Below, one piece after another: positions 45,146 to 54,588 of a DNA stretch of 64,000 nt (positions are counted from its first letter, which is position 1; each line of letters begins with the position of its first letter). Source of the stretch: Pseudomonas lini. Its GTDB lineage: Bacteria > Pseudomonadota > Gammaproteobacteria > Pseudomonadales > Pseudomonadaceae. The stretch lies in contig NZ_OZ061318.1 of assembly GCF_964063345.1 (NCBI RefSeq), positions 496,001 through 560,000 on the forward strand. Reading direction: 5' to 3'. Below the pieces are notes generated by a model. The model worked only from the letters and a program-made list of their open reading frames with translations, was not told the DNA's origin and did no database searches. Both the position numbers and the translations under genes were made by a program.

Positions 45146-45445
45146 ATGAACAAAATCCTGATATTCATAGTGTTGGCGATGGCGAATGCTGCCCATGCGA
45201 ACACCCTCCCTGGTATTCCCTCATTCGATGTGGACTGCCCCGGTAAAGTCGTCGTCCATGCGGATCAGGACGGTCCGGTATTGATCAACAGCAAAGAGGC
45301 GGTAACCAAAGCCATCAACGATAGCCACTTCGAAGCCAGGGGTTCGGGGATCACGATTACGATCATCCTCGCCGATGACGACTCGGTGACCGTGTCCTCC
45401 ACCGGCAAGGCTCCCAATGGGGTGTGTCAATCAGTGGATGACTGA
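45146..45445 (+). CDS. small secreted protein of unknown function
   Basis: 99 residues with a signal peptide (MNKILIFIVLAMANAAHANT; cleavage after AHA likely). The mature part is about 80 residues with two cysteines (VDCPGKVVVHADQDGPVLIN and NGVCQSVDD) that may pair, and beta-type sequence ITITIILADDDSVTVSSTGK. RBS TGGAGG upstream. Its last 19 bases overlap the end of the convergent cynR gene. No family recognised. Confidence 0.72.
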   Translation: MNKILIFIVLAMANAAHANTLPGIPSFDVDCPGKVVVHADQDGPVLINSKEAVTKAINDSHFEARGSGITITIILADDDSVTVSSTGKAPNGVCQSVDD

Positions 45446-46338
45446 CTGTTCGCCGACTCGACCGCAGCCGCGCCCAATACCAGATCCATAAAGGCCACCG
45501 ACGCCGCACTGTGATAGTTGTTTTTGCGCCGAAGCAGCGCGGCCCCTCGGTTGGGCGCCTCCCCCTGCAGCGGAATTTTGCGCAATGCCCGTTCCGCAGT
45601 GGCGATGGGCTCCGGGAGGATGGTGGCCATCGGCGCGTGACGAATGACCTCCAGCAACGTACTCACCGAGTTCACCTCGATCGCCACGTTGGGCGTGATG
45701 TTCTGTTGCCGAAAATACCCGTCGATGGAGGATCGGGTGATGAAGCCCGGCGTCAGCAACGCGAACTCCAGCTGCGCCACCTCCTTTGGCGATAGCGGGT
45801 TCTGGCGCTCGTACAACGGGTGGCTGCGCCCGACCATCACGCCCAACGTCTCGACAAACGCCGGCACGCACTCGATGTCGGGGCTCCTCACCGGGGTAAA
45901 GGCGATGGCGATGTCCAGCGAGTCATCAAGCAACCCGGCCTCGATGTCATCCATCGATAGCTCGAAAATTTGCAGATGGATGTTGGGAAACTTCGCCACG
46001 TAGTCGCGCACCAACGGCCCCACCAGATATGCCATGAACGTTGGCGTCATGGCCAGTCGCAAGGAGCCGCGAGACAAGTCCTTCACGTCATGCAGCGCGC
46101 GTTTCCCTGCTTCAAGTTCCACCAGTACCCGACGGGCACTTTCGATATAGGCCAGCCCCGCATCGGTCGGTTTGACCGTGCGTGAGGTGCGGTCGAACAG
46201 GCTCACGCCCAGGGTTTCCTCCAGTTGCCGGATCTGCTGAGACAGCGTCGGTTGAGAGACGTGCAACGCCTCGGCGGCGCGGGTGAAGCTGCCGTGGTCG
46301 GCGACTGCCAGCAAGTAACGTAAATGTCGGAGCAGCAT
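45427..46338 (-). CDS. cynR: LysR-family activator of the cyanase operon
   Basis: 303 residues from ATG at 46338, giving [20 protein letters not shown] as in E. coli CynR; ATGs 6 to 12 bases earlier are possible. HTH continues [20 protein letters not shown]. The effector domain includes [20 protein letters not shown]. It is divergent from cynS with 118 bases between, the normal CynR arrangement. CynR binds constantly and activates when cyanate is present. Confidence 0.87.
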   Translation of the reverse strand: MLLRHLRYLLAVADHGSFTRAAEALHVSQPTLSQQIRQLEETLGVSLFDRTSRTVKPTDAGLAYIESARRVLVELEAGKRALHDVKDLSRGSLRLAMTPTFMAYLVGPLVRDYVAKFPNIHLQIFELSMDDIEAGLLDDSLDIAIAFTPVRSPDIECVPAFVETLGVMVGRSHPLYERQNPLSPKEVAQLEFALLTPGFITRSSIDGYFRQQNITPNVAIEVNSVSTLLEVIRHAPMATILPEPIATAERALRKIPLQGEAPNRGAALLRRKNNYHSAASVAFMDLVLGAAAVESANSQSSTD

Positions 46339-46357
46339 GGGGCACATCATCTATAGG

Positions 46358-46391
46358 CAAGACTTATGCGATGCATTGTATATCGGTCTTG
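46358..46391. promoter_or_regulatory. cynR-cynS operator candidate
   Basis: Inverted repeat CAAGAC (46358-46363) / GTCTTG (46386-46391) around an AT-rich core in the divergent gap. LysR-type sites often look like this; the assignment is inference. Confidence 0.4.
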
Positions 46392-46456
46392 GACGCTATG
46401 AATCAATCGTCCGAAGATGGCTCCACTTTCCAGCCACAACCGATAGGAGTCACACC

Positions 46457-46924
46457 ATGCAACAGTCCCACGCTTACCAGGATCCGAGTCTGGCCCTGAC
46501 CACTTCGATTCTCGATGCCAAGGCGCGCAAGAATCTGTCCTGGCAGGATTTGACTGACGGCACCGGTCTGGGCCTGGCCTATGTCACCGCCGCCCTGCTC
46601 GGCCAGCATCCGCTGCCGGAAGCCGCCGCCAAGGTGATTGGCGAGAAACTCGAACTGGACGCCGACGCCGTGGCTCGCCTGCAGATCATCCCGCTGCGCG
46701 GCAGCCTCTCGGGTGTCCCGACCGATCCGACCATCTACCGTTTCTACGAAATGATCCAGATCTACGGCACTACGCTCAAAGCCTTGGTTCATGAGCAATT
46801 CGGCGACGGCATTATCAGCGCGATCAACTTCAAGCTGGACATGAAGAAAGTTGAAGACCCGGAAGGTGGTTCCCGCGCAGTGATTACTCTGGACGGTAAA
46901 TTTCTGCCGCTGCGTCCTTTCTAA
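46457..46924 (+). CDS. cynS: cyanate hydratase (cyanase)
   Basis: 155 residues from ATG at 46457 with RBS GGAG 7 bases upstream. The N-terminal helix-turn-helix-like domain ([20 protein letters not shown]) is followed by the catalytic part: [20 protein letters not shown] with the active-site Arg and Glu, and [20 protein letters not shown] with the Ser. It converts cyanate and bicarbonate to ammonia and CO2 as a decamer in the cytoplasm. Length and motifs match the family. The carbonic anhydrase gene follows after a REP pair. Confidence 0.94.
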   Translation: MQQSHAYQDPSLALTTSILDAKARKNLSWQDLTDGTGLGLAYVTAALLGQHPLPEAAAKVIGEKLELDADAVARLQIIPLRGSLSGVPTDPTIYRFYEMIQIYGTTLKALVHEQFGDGIISAINFKLDMKKVEDPEGGSRAVITLDGKFLPLRPF

Positions 46925-46938
46925 AACAACACGCGGAA

Positions 46939-47032
46939 CCTGTGGGAGCGTGGCTTGCCCGCGAAGAACGATGACGCGTAATACCTGAAAAATCGCGGTG
47001 CATTCTTCGCGGGCAAGCCACGCTCCCACAGG
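46939..47032. repeat. REP pair (GTGGGAGCGTGGCTTGC variant), copy 2
   Basis: Same arms and nearly the same loop (GATGACGCGTAATACCTGAA, CGCGGTGCATTCTTCGC) as 43302-43394. It separates cynS from the carbonic anhydrase gene. Confidence 0.93.
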
Positions 47033-47098
47033 TTCCGCGTCTTAATTCACCGGAATTAGGCATTAGCCCGTCCCTCATTCATTGCAAGGAAGTCCACC

Positions 47099-47758
47099 AT
47101 GAAAGCGCTCATCGAAGGTTTATTGAAGTTCCAGAACGAAGCCTTTATCCAACGTACCGACCTATTCAAACACCTGGCCACCACCCAGCATCCCGGCACT
47201 TTGTTCATCACCTGTTCCGACAGCCGCGTGGTGCCGGAACTGCTGACTCAGCAAGAGCCCGGCGAACTGTTCGTGGTGCGCAATGCCGGCAATATCGTGC
47301 CCTCTTACAGTCCGCACCCCGGCGGCGTGTCGGCAACGGTCGAATATGCGGTCGCGGTATTGGGTGTGACTGACATCGTGATCTGCGGGCATTCGGACTG
47401 TGGCGCCATGACCGCCATCGCCCAGTGCAAATGCATGGATCACTTGCCCGCCGTCAGTGGCTGGTTGCAACACGCCGAGTCGGCCAAGGTGATCAACGAC
47501 TCCCGCCCTCATGCCAGCGACGCCGCCAAGGTGAGTTCGATGGTCCGGGAAAACGTCATCGCCCAACTGGCAAATATCCAGACTCACCCGAGCGTGCGTC
47601 TAGCCCAGGAAAAAGGCCTGCTGAATCTGCATGGTTGGGTTTATGACATCGAGACCGGTTCGGTCGATGCTCTGGATGCCAGCCGTCGCAACTTCGTGTC
47701 GCTGGCCGAGCACCCGGACACCTGTGCGGTGTATGGTCAAGCGGTCCAAGCCGCCTGA
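47099..47758 (+). CDS. cynT: beta-carbonic anhydrase of the cyanate locus
   Basis: 219 residues. Zinc site: [20 protein letters not shown] (Cys, Asp, Arg) and [20 protein letters not shown] (His and Cys). [12 protein letters not shown] between them is also diagnostic. It supplies bicarbonate to cyanase by hydrating CO2. The RBS AAGGAAG precedes the ATG. It is downstream of cynS but separated by a 94-bp REP pair, so co-transcription is likely but may be attenuated. Confidence 0.9.
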   Translation: MKALIEGLLKFQNEAFIQRTDLFKHLATTQHPGTLFITCSDSRVVPELLTQQEPGELFVVRNAGNIVPSYSPHPGGVSATVEYAVAVLGVTDIVICGHSDCGAMTAIAQCKCMDHLPAVSGWLQHAESAKVINDSRPHASDAAKVSSMVRENVIAQLANIQTHPSVRLAQEKGLLNLHGWVYDIETGSVDALDASRRNFVSLAEHPDTCAVYGQAVQAA

Positions 47759-47876
47759 AGGCCTCGTCCGCCCGAGCTGCGCCAGGCTTGGCGCAGCGTT
47801 ACAAAGTGCGCACGCGCGCGACTACCCCCGTCCTCAGTTCCCGACCGGGAATGTGACACTCACAAGATCGCCACTG

Positions 47877-48227
47877 TCATTTATCGTCAATCTTTGTAGA
47901 CGATTGTGACCGACGTTCAGTGGTCTCTTCGGCATTGGGCGCTTCTGAAAAACTGCCCGGCGTGAACACGTGAGTGAGCAATTCGCTGGCGTCGATGTCG
48001 GCGACTCCATGAACCGAGCGGGCCAGAGCAACAGCATGCTCACACTGCCTGTGAGTGTTGACGCGGCCGCTCAATGCCACCCTGCCCGCATGGGTTTTGA
48101 CATGGACATGCAGGCCAAGGGTTGAGTCGGCCAATGCCAGGGCCGATTTCACTCTGGTGGTAATCCACGCGTCGTGAACGACCGATTCCAGATCATGAGA
48201 GTAATGTTGAAAGGAATGAAGTTTCAT
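47877..48227 (-). CDS. BON-domain protein
   Basis: 116 residues from ATG at 48227 with a strong RBS (GAGGGAGGG). One BON domain: DAWITTRVKSALALADSTLG, HVHVKTHAGRVALSGRVNTH, CEHAVALARSVHGVADIDAS. Unlike OsmY-type proteins there is no signal peptide, so it may be cytoplasmic. BON domains bind lipid or other ligands and often appear in stress proteins. The C-terminal 30 residues are low complexity and polar. Single gene. Confidence 0.78.
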   Translation of the reverse strand: MKLHSFQHYSHDLESVVHDAWITTRVKSALALADSTLGLHVHVKTHAGRVALSGRVNTHRQCEHAVALARSVHGVADIDASELLTHVFTPGSFSEAPNAEETTERRSQSSTKIDDK

Positions 48228-48371
48228 GGCGCAACCCTCCCTCACGTAGTCAGATGAGCGCTGTCCGTCCCCACGCAGACACGGACACACATTAAGTATA
48301 GTGCGTGCCGTTGTCTGGGGTCGGGGGACAGCCCTGATGTCGGGAAGTTAAGAAATTTGAGCGACGAAAAT

Positions 48372-48465
48372 CCTGTGGGAGCGTGGCTTGCCCGCGAAAA
48401 ATGCACCGCGGTTTTTCAAGGATTACGCGTTATTGTTCTTCGCGGGCAAGCCACGCTCCCACAGG
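48372..48465. repeat. REP pair (GTGGGAGCGTGGCTTGC variant), copy 3, loop reversed
   Basis: CCTGTGGGAGCGTGGCTTGC faces GCAAGCCACGCTCCCACAGG, but the loop (AAATGCACCGCGG ... GATTACGCGTTATTGTTC) is the reverse complement of the loops at 43302 and 46939. The element thus inserted in the opposite direction. It lies in the 298-base gap upstream of the BON gene; no gene is seen there. Confidence 0.93.
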
Positions 48466-48525
48466 TTCTGTGTTTTAACTTAGGCATCAGGGCTGTCACC
48501 TCACCGGCTGTTCCGGAGTGCCGTC

Positions 48526-50028
48526 TCAGCGTTTGACCGACAGATCCGTCTGCGTCATGCGGCTACGGATCGTGAACACACCATCGCCAGAGAGAATCGC
48601 GCTGCGCGCAAACAGGCGCCCGCTCTCCCAGTTCGAAAGCCCCAGTTCCGGCTTGTTCAACGCGTACTGTCCATCGACCCAGCGGGTAATCCCGTTGCCG
48701 ACAAAAGGCGCGTTGACCGCGTTGTAGAAACGCTCCTGCGCCGGGGCATCTTCACTGATCAGCGACACGGTGAATTGCGGGCTGTAGCGGTTGAACAAGA
48801 CGATGGCCTGGTCCAGGTCGTCGACGATCTTCAGGCTGACTTCCGGGGTTTCTTCCCACTCCCACTCGCGACCCAATTGATCCACGGGCAGCGGTTCGGC
48901 CAACGCTTCGGTTTGATAGCCTTCGGCGCGGTACACCTCGACGCTCGCGGTTTGCCAATCAGTTGGCAAATGCTGCTCGCTGCCCTCGACGATATGTAAC
49001 TTGCAGCCCTGGCCCCTAGCGGCGCCGGCCTGTTGCAGGGCGTCGAGAAACAGCGGCACCAGCTCGGCGGCGCGGTCGCGGTGGATCAGGCAAACGTTCA
49101 GGGTGTTGCAGACTTTGCGGTCCAGCGAGTTGCGCACCACGGCGGCAAAGCGCCGGGCATCGGCGTGTTTGTCGGCGATCAGCCAGGCGCCACCGGTGCC
49201 ATGCAGGCTGACGGCGGTGCCGGCCTGTTGCGCGATGCTGCCCAACTGGCTGACCGCACGTCCCGAACCACGGGCCACAGCCAATGACAGGCGTCGGTCG
49301 GCGAACATCGCCCAACCGGCGGCGTGATTGACGCTTTCCACCAGCGAAACTGCTCCGGTCGGCAATCCGGCATCAGCCAATGCAGGATTCAATGCGTGGG
49401 TGACGATGGCCTGGGCGGTGCCCAACGCATCGCTGCCAATGCGCAGCACCGCGGTGTTACCGGTGCGCAATACACCGGCGGCGTCGGCAAAGACATTCGG
49501 CCGGCCTTCGAACACGAACGCGACGATGCCCAGCGGCGACACCACTTGCTCGACTTTCCAGCCGTCGTGCTCGACGCAACTCACAACCTTGCCGCGGGTG
49601 GCCGGTGCATCACGCCAGGCCCTGAGGCCGGCGATCATGTCGCCGCGCATGCGCTCATCGGCGAGCAGCCGCGTGGTGGATCGCCCGCGCGCCTTGGCCC
49701 GCTCGATGTCGGCCTGGTTGGCGGCCGCAATCAAGGCCCAGCATTCCGGGGTTTCCAGGCGTTTAGCAAAGTGATCGAAAAACTCGCTGATGGCGTGATC
49801 CGAGACGCTGGACATTGCAGCGAACGCCGCTTCAGCGCGCTCGATGGCGACCGCCGCCGCTTGCTGGTCCGCCACCGGGATCAGCAGCAATTCGCCGCTG
49901 ACTTGCTCTACCAACAGATGGTCGCCGGGCTGAAAGCGCGCCGCCAGTTCGGGGCTGACGACAGTGACACGATTGCCGGCAAAAGGGATTGGCGTGCCAG
50001 CAACTAGACGTTCGAGCGCAAGAGACAT
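48526..50028 (-). CDS. aldehyde dehydrogenase-superfamily protein, ProA-like paralogue
   Basis: 500 residues. The core looks like glutamate-5-semialdehyde dehydrogenase: SPLGIVAFVFEGRPNVFADA, LRTGNTAVLRIGSDALGTAQ, and a catalytic cysteine in SLDRKVCNTLNVCLIHRDRA. But it is about 80 residues longer than ProA: the first 90 residues (ERLVAGTPIPFAGNRVTVVS, FQPGDHLLVEQVSGELLLIP) form an extra beta-rich domain. A true proline role is unlikely because no proB is near and the loop sequences differ. Substrate unknown. The gene stands alone. Confidence 0.78.
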   Translation of the reverse strand: MSLALERLVAGTPIPFAGNRVTVVSPELAARFQPGDHLLVEQVSGELLLIPVADQQAAAVAIERAEAAFAAMSSVSDHAISEFFDHFAKRLETPECWALIAAANQADIERAKARGRSTTRLLADERMRGDMIAGLRAWRDAPATRGKVVSCVEHDGWKVEQVVSPLGIVAFVFEGRPNVFADAAGVLRTGNTAVLRIGSDALGTAQAIVTHALNPALADAGLPTGAVSLVESVNHAAGWAMFADRRLSLAVARGSGRAVSQLGSIAQQAGTAVSLHGTGGAWLIADKHADARRFAAVVRNSLDRKVCNTLNVCLIHRDRAAELVPLFLDALQQAGAARGQGCKLHIVEGSEQHLPTDWQTASVEVYRAEGYQTEALAEPLPVDQLGREWEWEETPEVSLKIVDDLDQAIVLFNRYSPQFTVSLISEDAPAQERFYNAVNAPFVGNGITRWVDGQYALNKPELGLSNWESGRLFARSAILSGDGVFTIRSRMTQTDLSVKR

Positions 50029-50112
50029 GAAACGGTTTCACCATGCAGGGGAGCGGTCGGAAAATGTATAGGAAAATCCGTGGAGCGTCATTCACCGAGG
50101 GCGCAGTGGCGG

Positions 50113-51231
50113 TTACTTTTTCGCCAGTCGAAATACATCTTGCTCCAGGCGATTGCTCCCCTGTTTGCGCCACGCGGCGTTCGCGTCATAGACCACCAGC
50201 AGCAAGGGATCTTCAACGCCCGCAGTGCTGACAAAGGTCATTCCTTCGGCATGATCGCAGCCTTTATCCTCTCCTTGCCCGTAAGGAACCTCCAGGACCG
50301 GCGTCAATTGTTCGCTGAAGACAAAACTTTCGTCTGTTGGCCTGGCGCCGTCGTGCCATCGAAATAAGCTGACAGGCCCGTCGAGGTTCATTGTCGGCCC
50401 GGCCAGGATCAACATGTCGTCACCATCGATGCATAAGTCCCTGACGCCGAGTCCATCCAGCTGGAGAAAATGCTTTCGATATTTGCGCCCCTTAGGCCCG
50501 ATTTTTTTCAGCCTCAGTGTGTGAGCAGCCTCGGGATGGTCCTCGGGTTCGACCTCCAGAATGATTGCCCAGCCACGCAACACCGGCCCTCGCAACCCGA
50601 TAAAAACACGCTTGCCGTTGATCTCAAGACCTTCGGTATCGAACCCGTTGTCCTTGCCGGGAATGTGCAGAAATGCCCCCACATGCTCGTCGTCCTTGAG
50701 TTCATCGAGCAATTCGTTACCCTGTTGATTACCGGCCAATTGGGCGGCAACTCGATCATCGCTAACGGTGCTCTTCACCAAAGTGAACGTCCCGTTTTCT
50801 TCGACCACCGGAATCCGGGCCAGGAGAAAACGATTGCCATCACTGCTGACAGTTGCCAGACGCTCGGCGTTTTTCTTCAGGGACTTGGTGCTATCGGGTT
50901 TTTTCCGTTTCAGGCTGTGAGACCCCACAATCCAGAGATACCCCGTGTCGCGGTCGTAGCTCATGCCTTCCAGGTCTGCCTCAACGAATTCTTCGCCAAT
51001 CGTCGGGATGACCGGCAGCGCCAACAGGGACGCCAACGGGAATTGTTTGTGCTGGTCAAACAGAAACTCGCCCGCACCGACGCGCTCACGCAAGGTGAAG
51101 CGCTCCAGGCTCAAGGATTCATCATTGGCGACCCACAGGGTGTCGCCTATCTGGACCACGGCAGACAACCCTTTGCGCAAATGAGTGTCCGGGTCATTGA
51201 AGACTAGAAGCGCGGAACCGAAACTCACCAT
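50113..51231 (-). CDS. DUF3616 family protein
   Basis: 372 residues with no signal peptide. Propeller-like pieces: SALLVFNDPDTHLRKGLSAV, DLEGMSYDRDTGYLWIVGSH, GFDTEGLEINGKRVFIGLRG, GLGVRDLCIDGDDMLILAGP and KGCDHAEGMTFVSTAG. The DLEGM and DTEGL repeats are typical of DUF3616, probably a beta-propeller; function unknown. Between it and glsA lie 88 bases with no further gene. Confidence 0.8.
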   Translation of the reverse strand: MVSFGSALLVFNDPDTHLRKGLSAVVQIGDTLWVANDESLSLERFTLRERVGAGEFLFDQHKQFPLASLLALPVIPTIGEEFVEADLEGMSYDRDTGYLWIVGSHSLKRKKPDSTKSLKKNAERLATVSSDGNRFLLARIPVVEENGTFTLVKSTVSDDRVAAQLAGNQQGNELLDELKDDEHVGAFLHIPGKDNGFDTEGLEINGKRVFIGLRGPVLRGWAIILEVEPEDHPEAAHTLRLKKIGPKGRKYRKHFLQLDGLGVRDLCIDGDDMLILAGPTMNLDGPVSLFRWHDGARPTDESFVFSEQLTPVLEVPYGQGEDKGCDHAEGMTFVSTAGVEDPLLLVVYDANAAWRKQGSNRLEQDVFRLAKK

Positions 51232-51319
51232 GAAGTCACCCGCCCCTTCACCCGTTCGGGTGAGTCAAAGAATGCCTGCTTCACGGTAGCGGTCATCAAG
51301 CGCTAGTCAAGAAATGCCA

Positions 51320-52228
51320 TCAGAACACCGACCAGCCGATCCGCTGACTCAACAATTCCAGCGCGGCCATGCCAGCGAGGGAGTTGCCGGCGGCGTTCAA
51401 TTCCGGGGACCACACGCACACCGTGAATTGCCCCGGCACCACCGCAACGATGCCCCCACCCACGCCACTCTTGCCCGGCAGACCGACGCGATAGGCAAAG
51501 TTGCCGGCTTCGTCGTACAGCCCGCTGGTGGCCATGATCGAGTTGACTTGCTGGGTCTGGCGGGCGCTGAGGATCTGTGCGCCGCTGTGTTTGCAGAAAC
51601 CGTCGTTGGCCAGGAAGCAGAAAGCCCGGGCCAGATCCACGCAACTCATGCGCAGCGCGCAATGGCTGAAGTAGCTGCGCAGCACGGCTTCGACGTCGTT
51701 ATGAAAATTGCCGAACGATTGCATCAGATAAGCCATGGCCGCGTTGCGCGCGCGGTGCTGGTATTCCGACTCGGCGACCTTGCCGTCCACCATGACATTC
51801 GGGTTGCCAGACAAACGCCGGACAAAATCGCGCATCGACAATGCCGGCGCGGCAAAACGTGACTGGTTGATGTCGCAGATCACCAGCGCACCGGCGTTGA
51901 TGAAGGGATTGCGCGGGCGCCCGCGCTCGAATTCCAGCTGCACCAGCGAGTTGAACGGTTGGCCGGACGGCTCGTGGCCCAGGCGCTCCCAAATGGCTTC
52001 ACCGGAATGGTCGATGGCCTGCACCAGGCTGAACACCTTGGAAATACTCTGCACCGAGAACGGCGTCTCGGCGTCCCCGACGCAAAACAACTCGCCGTCG
52101 TTGCCATACACGGCAATGCCCAGCTGATTGGCCGGCACGGTGCCGAGCGCGGGAATGTAGTCAGCCACTTTGCCCTGACCGATCAACGGTCGGACTGCGT
52201 CAAGGATCTCGTTCAACAGCGCTTGCAT
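51320..52228 (-). CDS. glsA: glutaminase
   Basis: 302 residues from ATG at 52228, matching the usual glutaminase length; the frame is open 75 bases further upstream without a good start. Serine-dependent beta-lactamase-like fold: nucleophile in [19 protein letters not shown] (S-x-x-K), then [15 protein letters not shown], and [20 protein letters not shown] near the C-terminus. It hydrolyses glutamine to glutamate and ammonia. Divergent from the ferric-reductase-like gene; the 238-base interval contains both promoters. Confidence 0.92.
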   Translation of the reverse strand: MQALLNEILDAVRPLIGQGKVADYIPALGTVPANQLGIAVYGNDGELFCVGDAETPFSVQSISKVFSLVQAIDHSGEAIWERLGHEPSGQPFNSLVQLEFERGRPRNPFINAGALVICDINQSRFAAPALSMRDFVRRLSGNPNVMVDGKVAESEYQHRARNAAMAYLMQSFGNFHNDVEAVLRSYFSHCALRMSCVDLARAFCFLANDGFCKHSGAQILSARQTQQVNSIMATSGLYDEAGNFAYRVGLPGKSGVGGGIVAVVPGQFTVCVWSPELNAAGNSLAGMAALELLSQRIGWSVF

Positions 52229-52466
52229 GCCGGGTTCCGAAGTCTCGCCCCATGGGATTGCGGGGACACTGTCGCTAGACGCCCCAAGTCGGCACCGGAT
52301 CACAAATCACAGTTTTGTACGGGAATGTATCTGTCACGGCCCGGGATACACCAACTTGCATCGGGCGACTTTTCAGACATACCGACCATACATCCGGTTG
52401 AAATACTTCTGTCGTCCGCTGACCACCGGCAAAACCGGGTCGGCCCTTGCTCAGGAGTGTTGTCAG

Positions 52467-53099
52467 ATGACCCAAGTTCAAGTTCCCCGTTACCACGGCT
52501 GGTCGCTGTTTGGCCTGCTGTCCTTGCTGGTGCTGTTGATGGCCGGCCTGATTCTGCTGCTGAACCCGGATCTGGTGGAAGCCACGCGCAGCGCCATTCG
52601 CGCCACTGCACGCACTTCGTTTGCGCTGTTTCTCGCCGCGTTCACTGCGTCCGCTTTGGCCGTGCTGGTGCCCTCGCCTTTCACTCGATCGCTGGTGCGC
52701 GAACGACGCTTCATCGGCCTGGCCTTTGCGTTTTCCCACCTGGTGCACGCCATCCTGATCTACAGCTACGGCCAACTGAACCCCGAGTTCTGGCCCGGCC
52801 GCACCACGGTCGGCAACATCCCGGGCTCGGTTGGTTATCTGTTTATTTTGCTCATGGCACTGACCTCGTTCAAAACCACGGCGCGGCTGATCGGCCCCAA
52901 CGCCTGGAAAGCCCTGCACGTCAGCGGTATGTGGGTGCTCGCGGCGGTGTTCACTTATTCCAACTTCAAACGCATCCCCATGAGTGCCTGGTACGTCCTG
53001 CCATTCGGCCTGATGTTTTCGGCAATCGTCATTCGGCTGCTGGGCAAGATTGCGTTGAAGTACAAACGGTCGGTCAGAAGCACTCTTTTGACCGAATGA
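52467..53099 (+). CDS. ferric reductase-like transmembrane protein
   Basis: 210 residues from ATG at 52467 (AGGAG 10 bases upstream). Five to six membrane segments: GLLSLLVLLMAGLILLL, TSFALFLAAFTASALAVLVP, IGLAFAFSHLVHAILIYSYG, GYLFILLMALTSFKTTARLI, HVSGMWVLAAVFTYSNF. Histidines in FSHLVHA and KALHVSG fit the two-haem pattern of the ferric reductase-like/MsrQ superfamily. No flavin domain is attached. Partner and role unknown. Confidence 0.75.
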   Translation: MTQVQVPRYHGWSLFGLLSLLVLLMAGLILLLNPDLVEATRSAIRATARTSFALFLAAFTASALAVLVPSPFTRSLVRERRFIGLAFAFSHLVHAILIYSYGQLNPEFWPGRTTVGNIPGSVGYLFILLMALTSFKTTARLIGPNAWKALHVSGMWVLAAVFTYSNFKRIPMSAWYVLPFGLMFSAIVIRLLGKIALKYKRSVRSTLLTE

Positions 53100-53125
53100 A
53101 ATATCCAGAACATCAACAATTCCCC

Positions 53126-53215
53126 TGTGGGAGCGGGCTTGCTCGCGAAGAGGGAGTATCAGTCAACATTAATGTCGCCTGACACGCCGCTTTCGCGAGC
53201 AAGCCCGCTCCCACA
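53126..53215. repeat. REP pair (GTGGGAGCGGGCTTGCTCGCGA variant), second copy
   Basis: TGTGGGAGCGGGCTTGCTCG faces CGAGCAAGCCCGCTCCCACA; the loop AACATTAATGTCGCCTGACA matches the copy at 16142-16231. Confidence 0.92.
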
Positions 53216-53253
53216 ATGAATGCGCCTGTCGATCAAATCCCGGAGTTAAATCC

Positions 53254-53769
53254 ATGAATACCTCTCTCTTCTCAGCCATCAAAAGCCTGCACCTGAACCT
53301 CGACCGTACCGGCAGCTGGATCGCCCCCCTGACCTTGAGATTGTTTCTGGCCTGGGAATTTTTCGAGTCGGGCCTGGAAAAATGGAACGGCCAGAATTGG
53401 TTCGCCGACATCCAGAACACCTTCCCGTTTCCCTTCAACCACGTTCCGGCCACGTTGAACTGGGAACTGGCGATGTGGGCCGAGCTGATCTGCGCCCTCG
53501 CCCTGCTGGTAGGCCTTGGGACGCGCCTTTCGTCCATAACGCTGATCGTGGTTACGATCGTCGCCACCGCTGCCGTTCACTGGCCGGCCGATTGGTCTAC
53601 ATTGAGTGAACTTGCCCAGGGTTATGCCATCAGCAATAAAGGCCATGGCAATTTCAAACTGCCGCTGATCTACCTCGCAGCCCTCATGCCGTTGTTGCTC
53701 TCGGGGGCCGGCAAACTCAGCATGGACGCGTTGTTGGCTCGACTCTTCTGGCGGCGCAGTCACCGCTGA
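53254..53769 (+). CDS. DoxX-family membrane protein
   Basis: 171 residues with four membrane segments. DoxX pattern: TLRLFLAWEFFESGLEKWNG near the N-terminus, LAMWAELICALALLVGLGTR in the middle, then LIVVTIVATAAVHWPADW and LIYLAALMPLLLSGAGKLSM. DoxX proteins are small inner-membrane proteins tied to redox or sulfur stress; exact function unknown. It is 50 bases upstream of the dienelactone hydrolase gene and may share its transcript. Confidence 0.82.
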   Translation: MNTSLFSAIKSLHLNLDRTGSWIAPLTLRLFLAWEFFESGLEKWNGQNWFADIQNTFPFPFNHVPATLNWELAMWAELICALALLVGLGTRLSSITLIVVTIVATAAVHWPADWSTLSELAQGYAISNKGHGNFKLPLIYLAALMPLLLSGAGKLSMDALLARLFWRRSHR

Positions 53770-53819
53770 TACGCCAGCGTCTCGGTAACCCCACCCAACT
53801 TGTGTAAAAAGGAGCCGTC

Positions 53820-54527
53820 ATGAGCGTGACCACCCAATGGATCGAGATCAGCAGCGCCGAGGGCACGTTCGGCGCTTACCTGGCCATTCCCCACACCCGT
53901 AAAGGTCCGGGAATTGTGCTGATTCAGGAAATTTTCGGCGTCAACGAACACATCCGCTCGGTCGCCGAGCAATACGCCGCCGACGGCTACCTGGTGGTGG
54001 CGCCGGATCTGTTCTGGCGCAACGGTCACCGTATCGAACTGGGCTACGACGAAGCCGGCTGGAAACGTGCCGTCGAGTTGATGAACGCCACCGACCGCTA
54101 CAAGGCCCAGGCCGACATCAAACTGGCCATCGACGCCCTGAAGGCGCATCCGGCGCATCCGGCGCTGGATGGCAGGATCGCTTCGATCGGTTTTTGCTTC
54201 GGCGGCATGCTGTCGTACAACACCGCGGCCAACGGTTTCGTCGACGTGGCGATCGCCTACTACGGCGGCGGCATTCAGAACCAACTGGATCGGGCCGGTG
54301 AACTCAAGGTGCCGATGTTGATGCACTTCGGCGAACAGGACAGCCACATCCCCATCGACGCCGTGAAGCAAATCGCCGAACGTTTCGAGTTCAACGACGA
54401 CGTCGATATCGAGGTATATCCAGGAGCCGAACACGGCTTCAACTGCTCGCACCGTGACAGCTACAACCAACGGGCGGCGGCTGAAGCGCATGGCAATACG
54501 TTGTGTTTTTTGAGTCAGAACCTTTAA
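53820..54527 (+). CDS. dienelactone hydrolase family protein
   Basis: 235 residues of alpha/beta hydrolase fold. The nucleophile is the cysteine in IASIGFCFGGMLSYNTA (G-x-C-x-G-G); the acid is in LMHFGEQDSHIPIDA and the histidine in YPGAEHGFNCSHRDSY. GIVLIQEIFGVNEHIRSVAE near the start is also diagnostic. Such enzymes open lactone rings, classically in chlorocatechol breakdown, but most homologues have unknown substrates. No aromatic-degradation genes are near. RBS AAAGGAG upstream. Confidence 0.86.
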   Translation: MSVTTQWIEISSAEGTFGAYLAIPHTRKGPGIVLIQEIFGVNEHIRSVAEQYAADGYLVVAPDLFWRNGHRIELGYDEAGWKRAVELMNATDRYKAQADIKLAIDALKAHPAHPALDGRIASIGFCFGGMLSYNTAANGFVDVAIAYYGGGIQNQLDRAGELKVPMLMHFGEQDSHIPIDAVKQIAERFEFNDDVDIEVYPGAEHGFNCSHRDSYNQRAAAEAHGNTLCFLSQNL

Positions 54528-54588
54528 GGCCTGATTGCCGGGGTTGGCGACATAAACAATCGGTGAGCATTCAATCCCGGAAACCAGC

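Noticed and set aside
52227..52466. 80-codon N-terminal extension of the ferric reductase-like gene
   Set aside because: The extra residues show no fold or hydrophobic pattern; AGGAG precedes the ATG at 52467.
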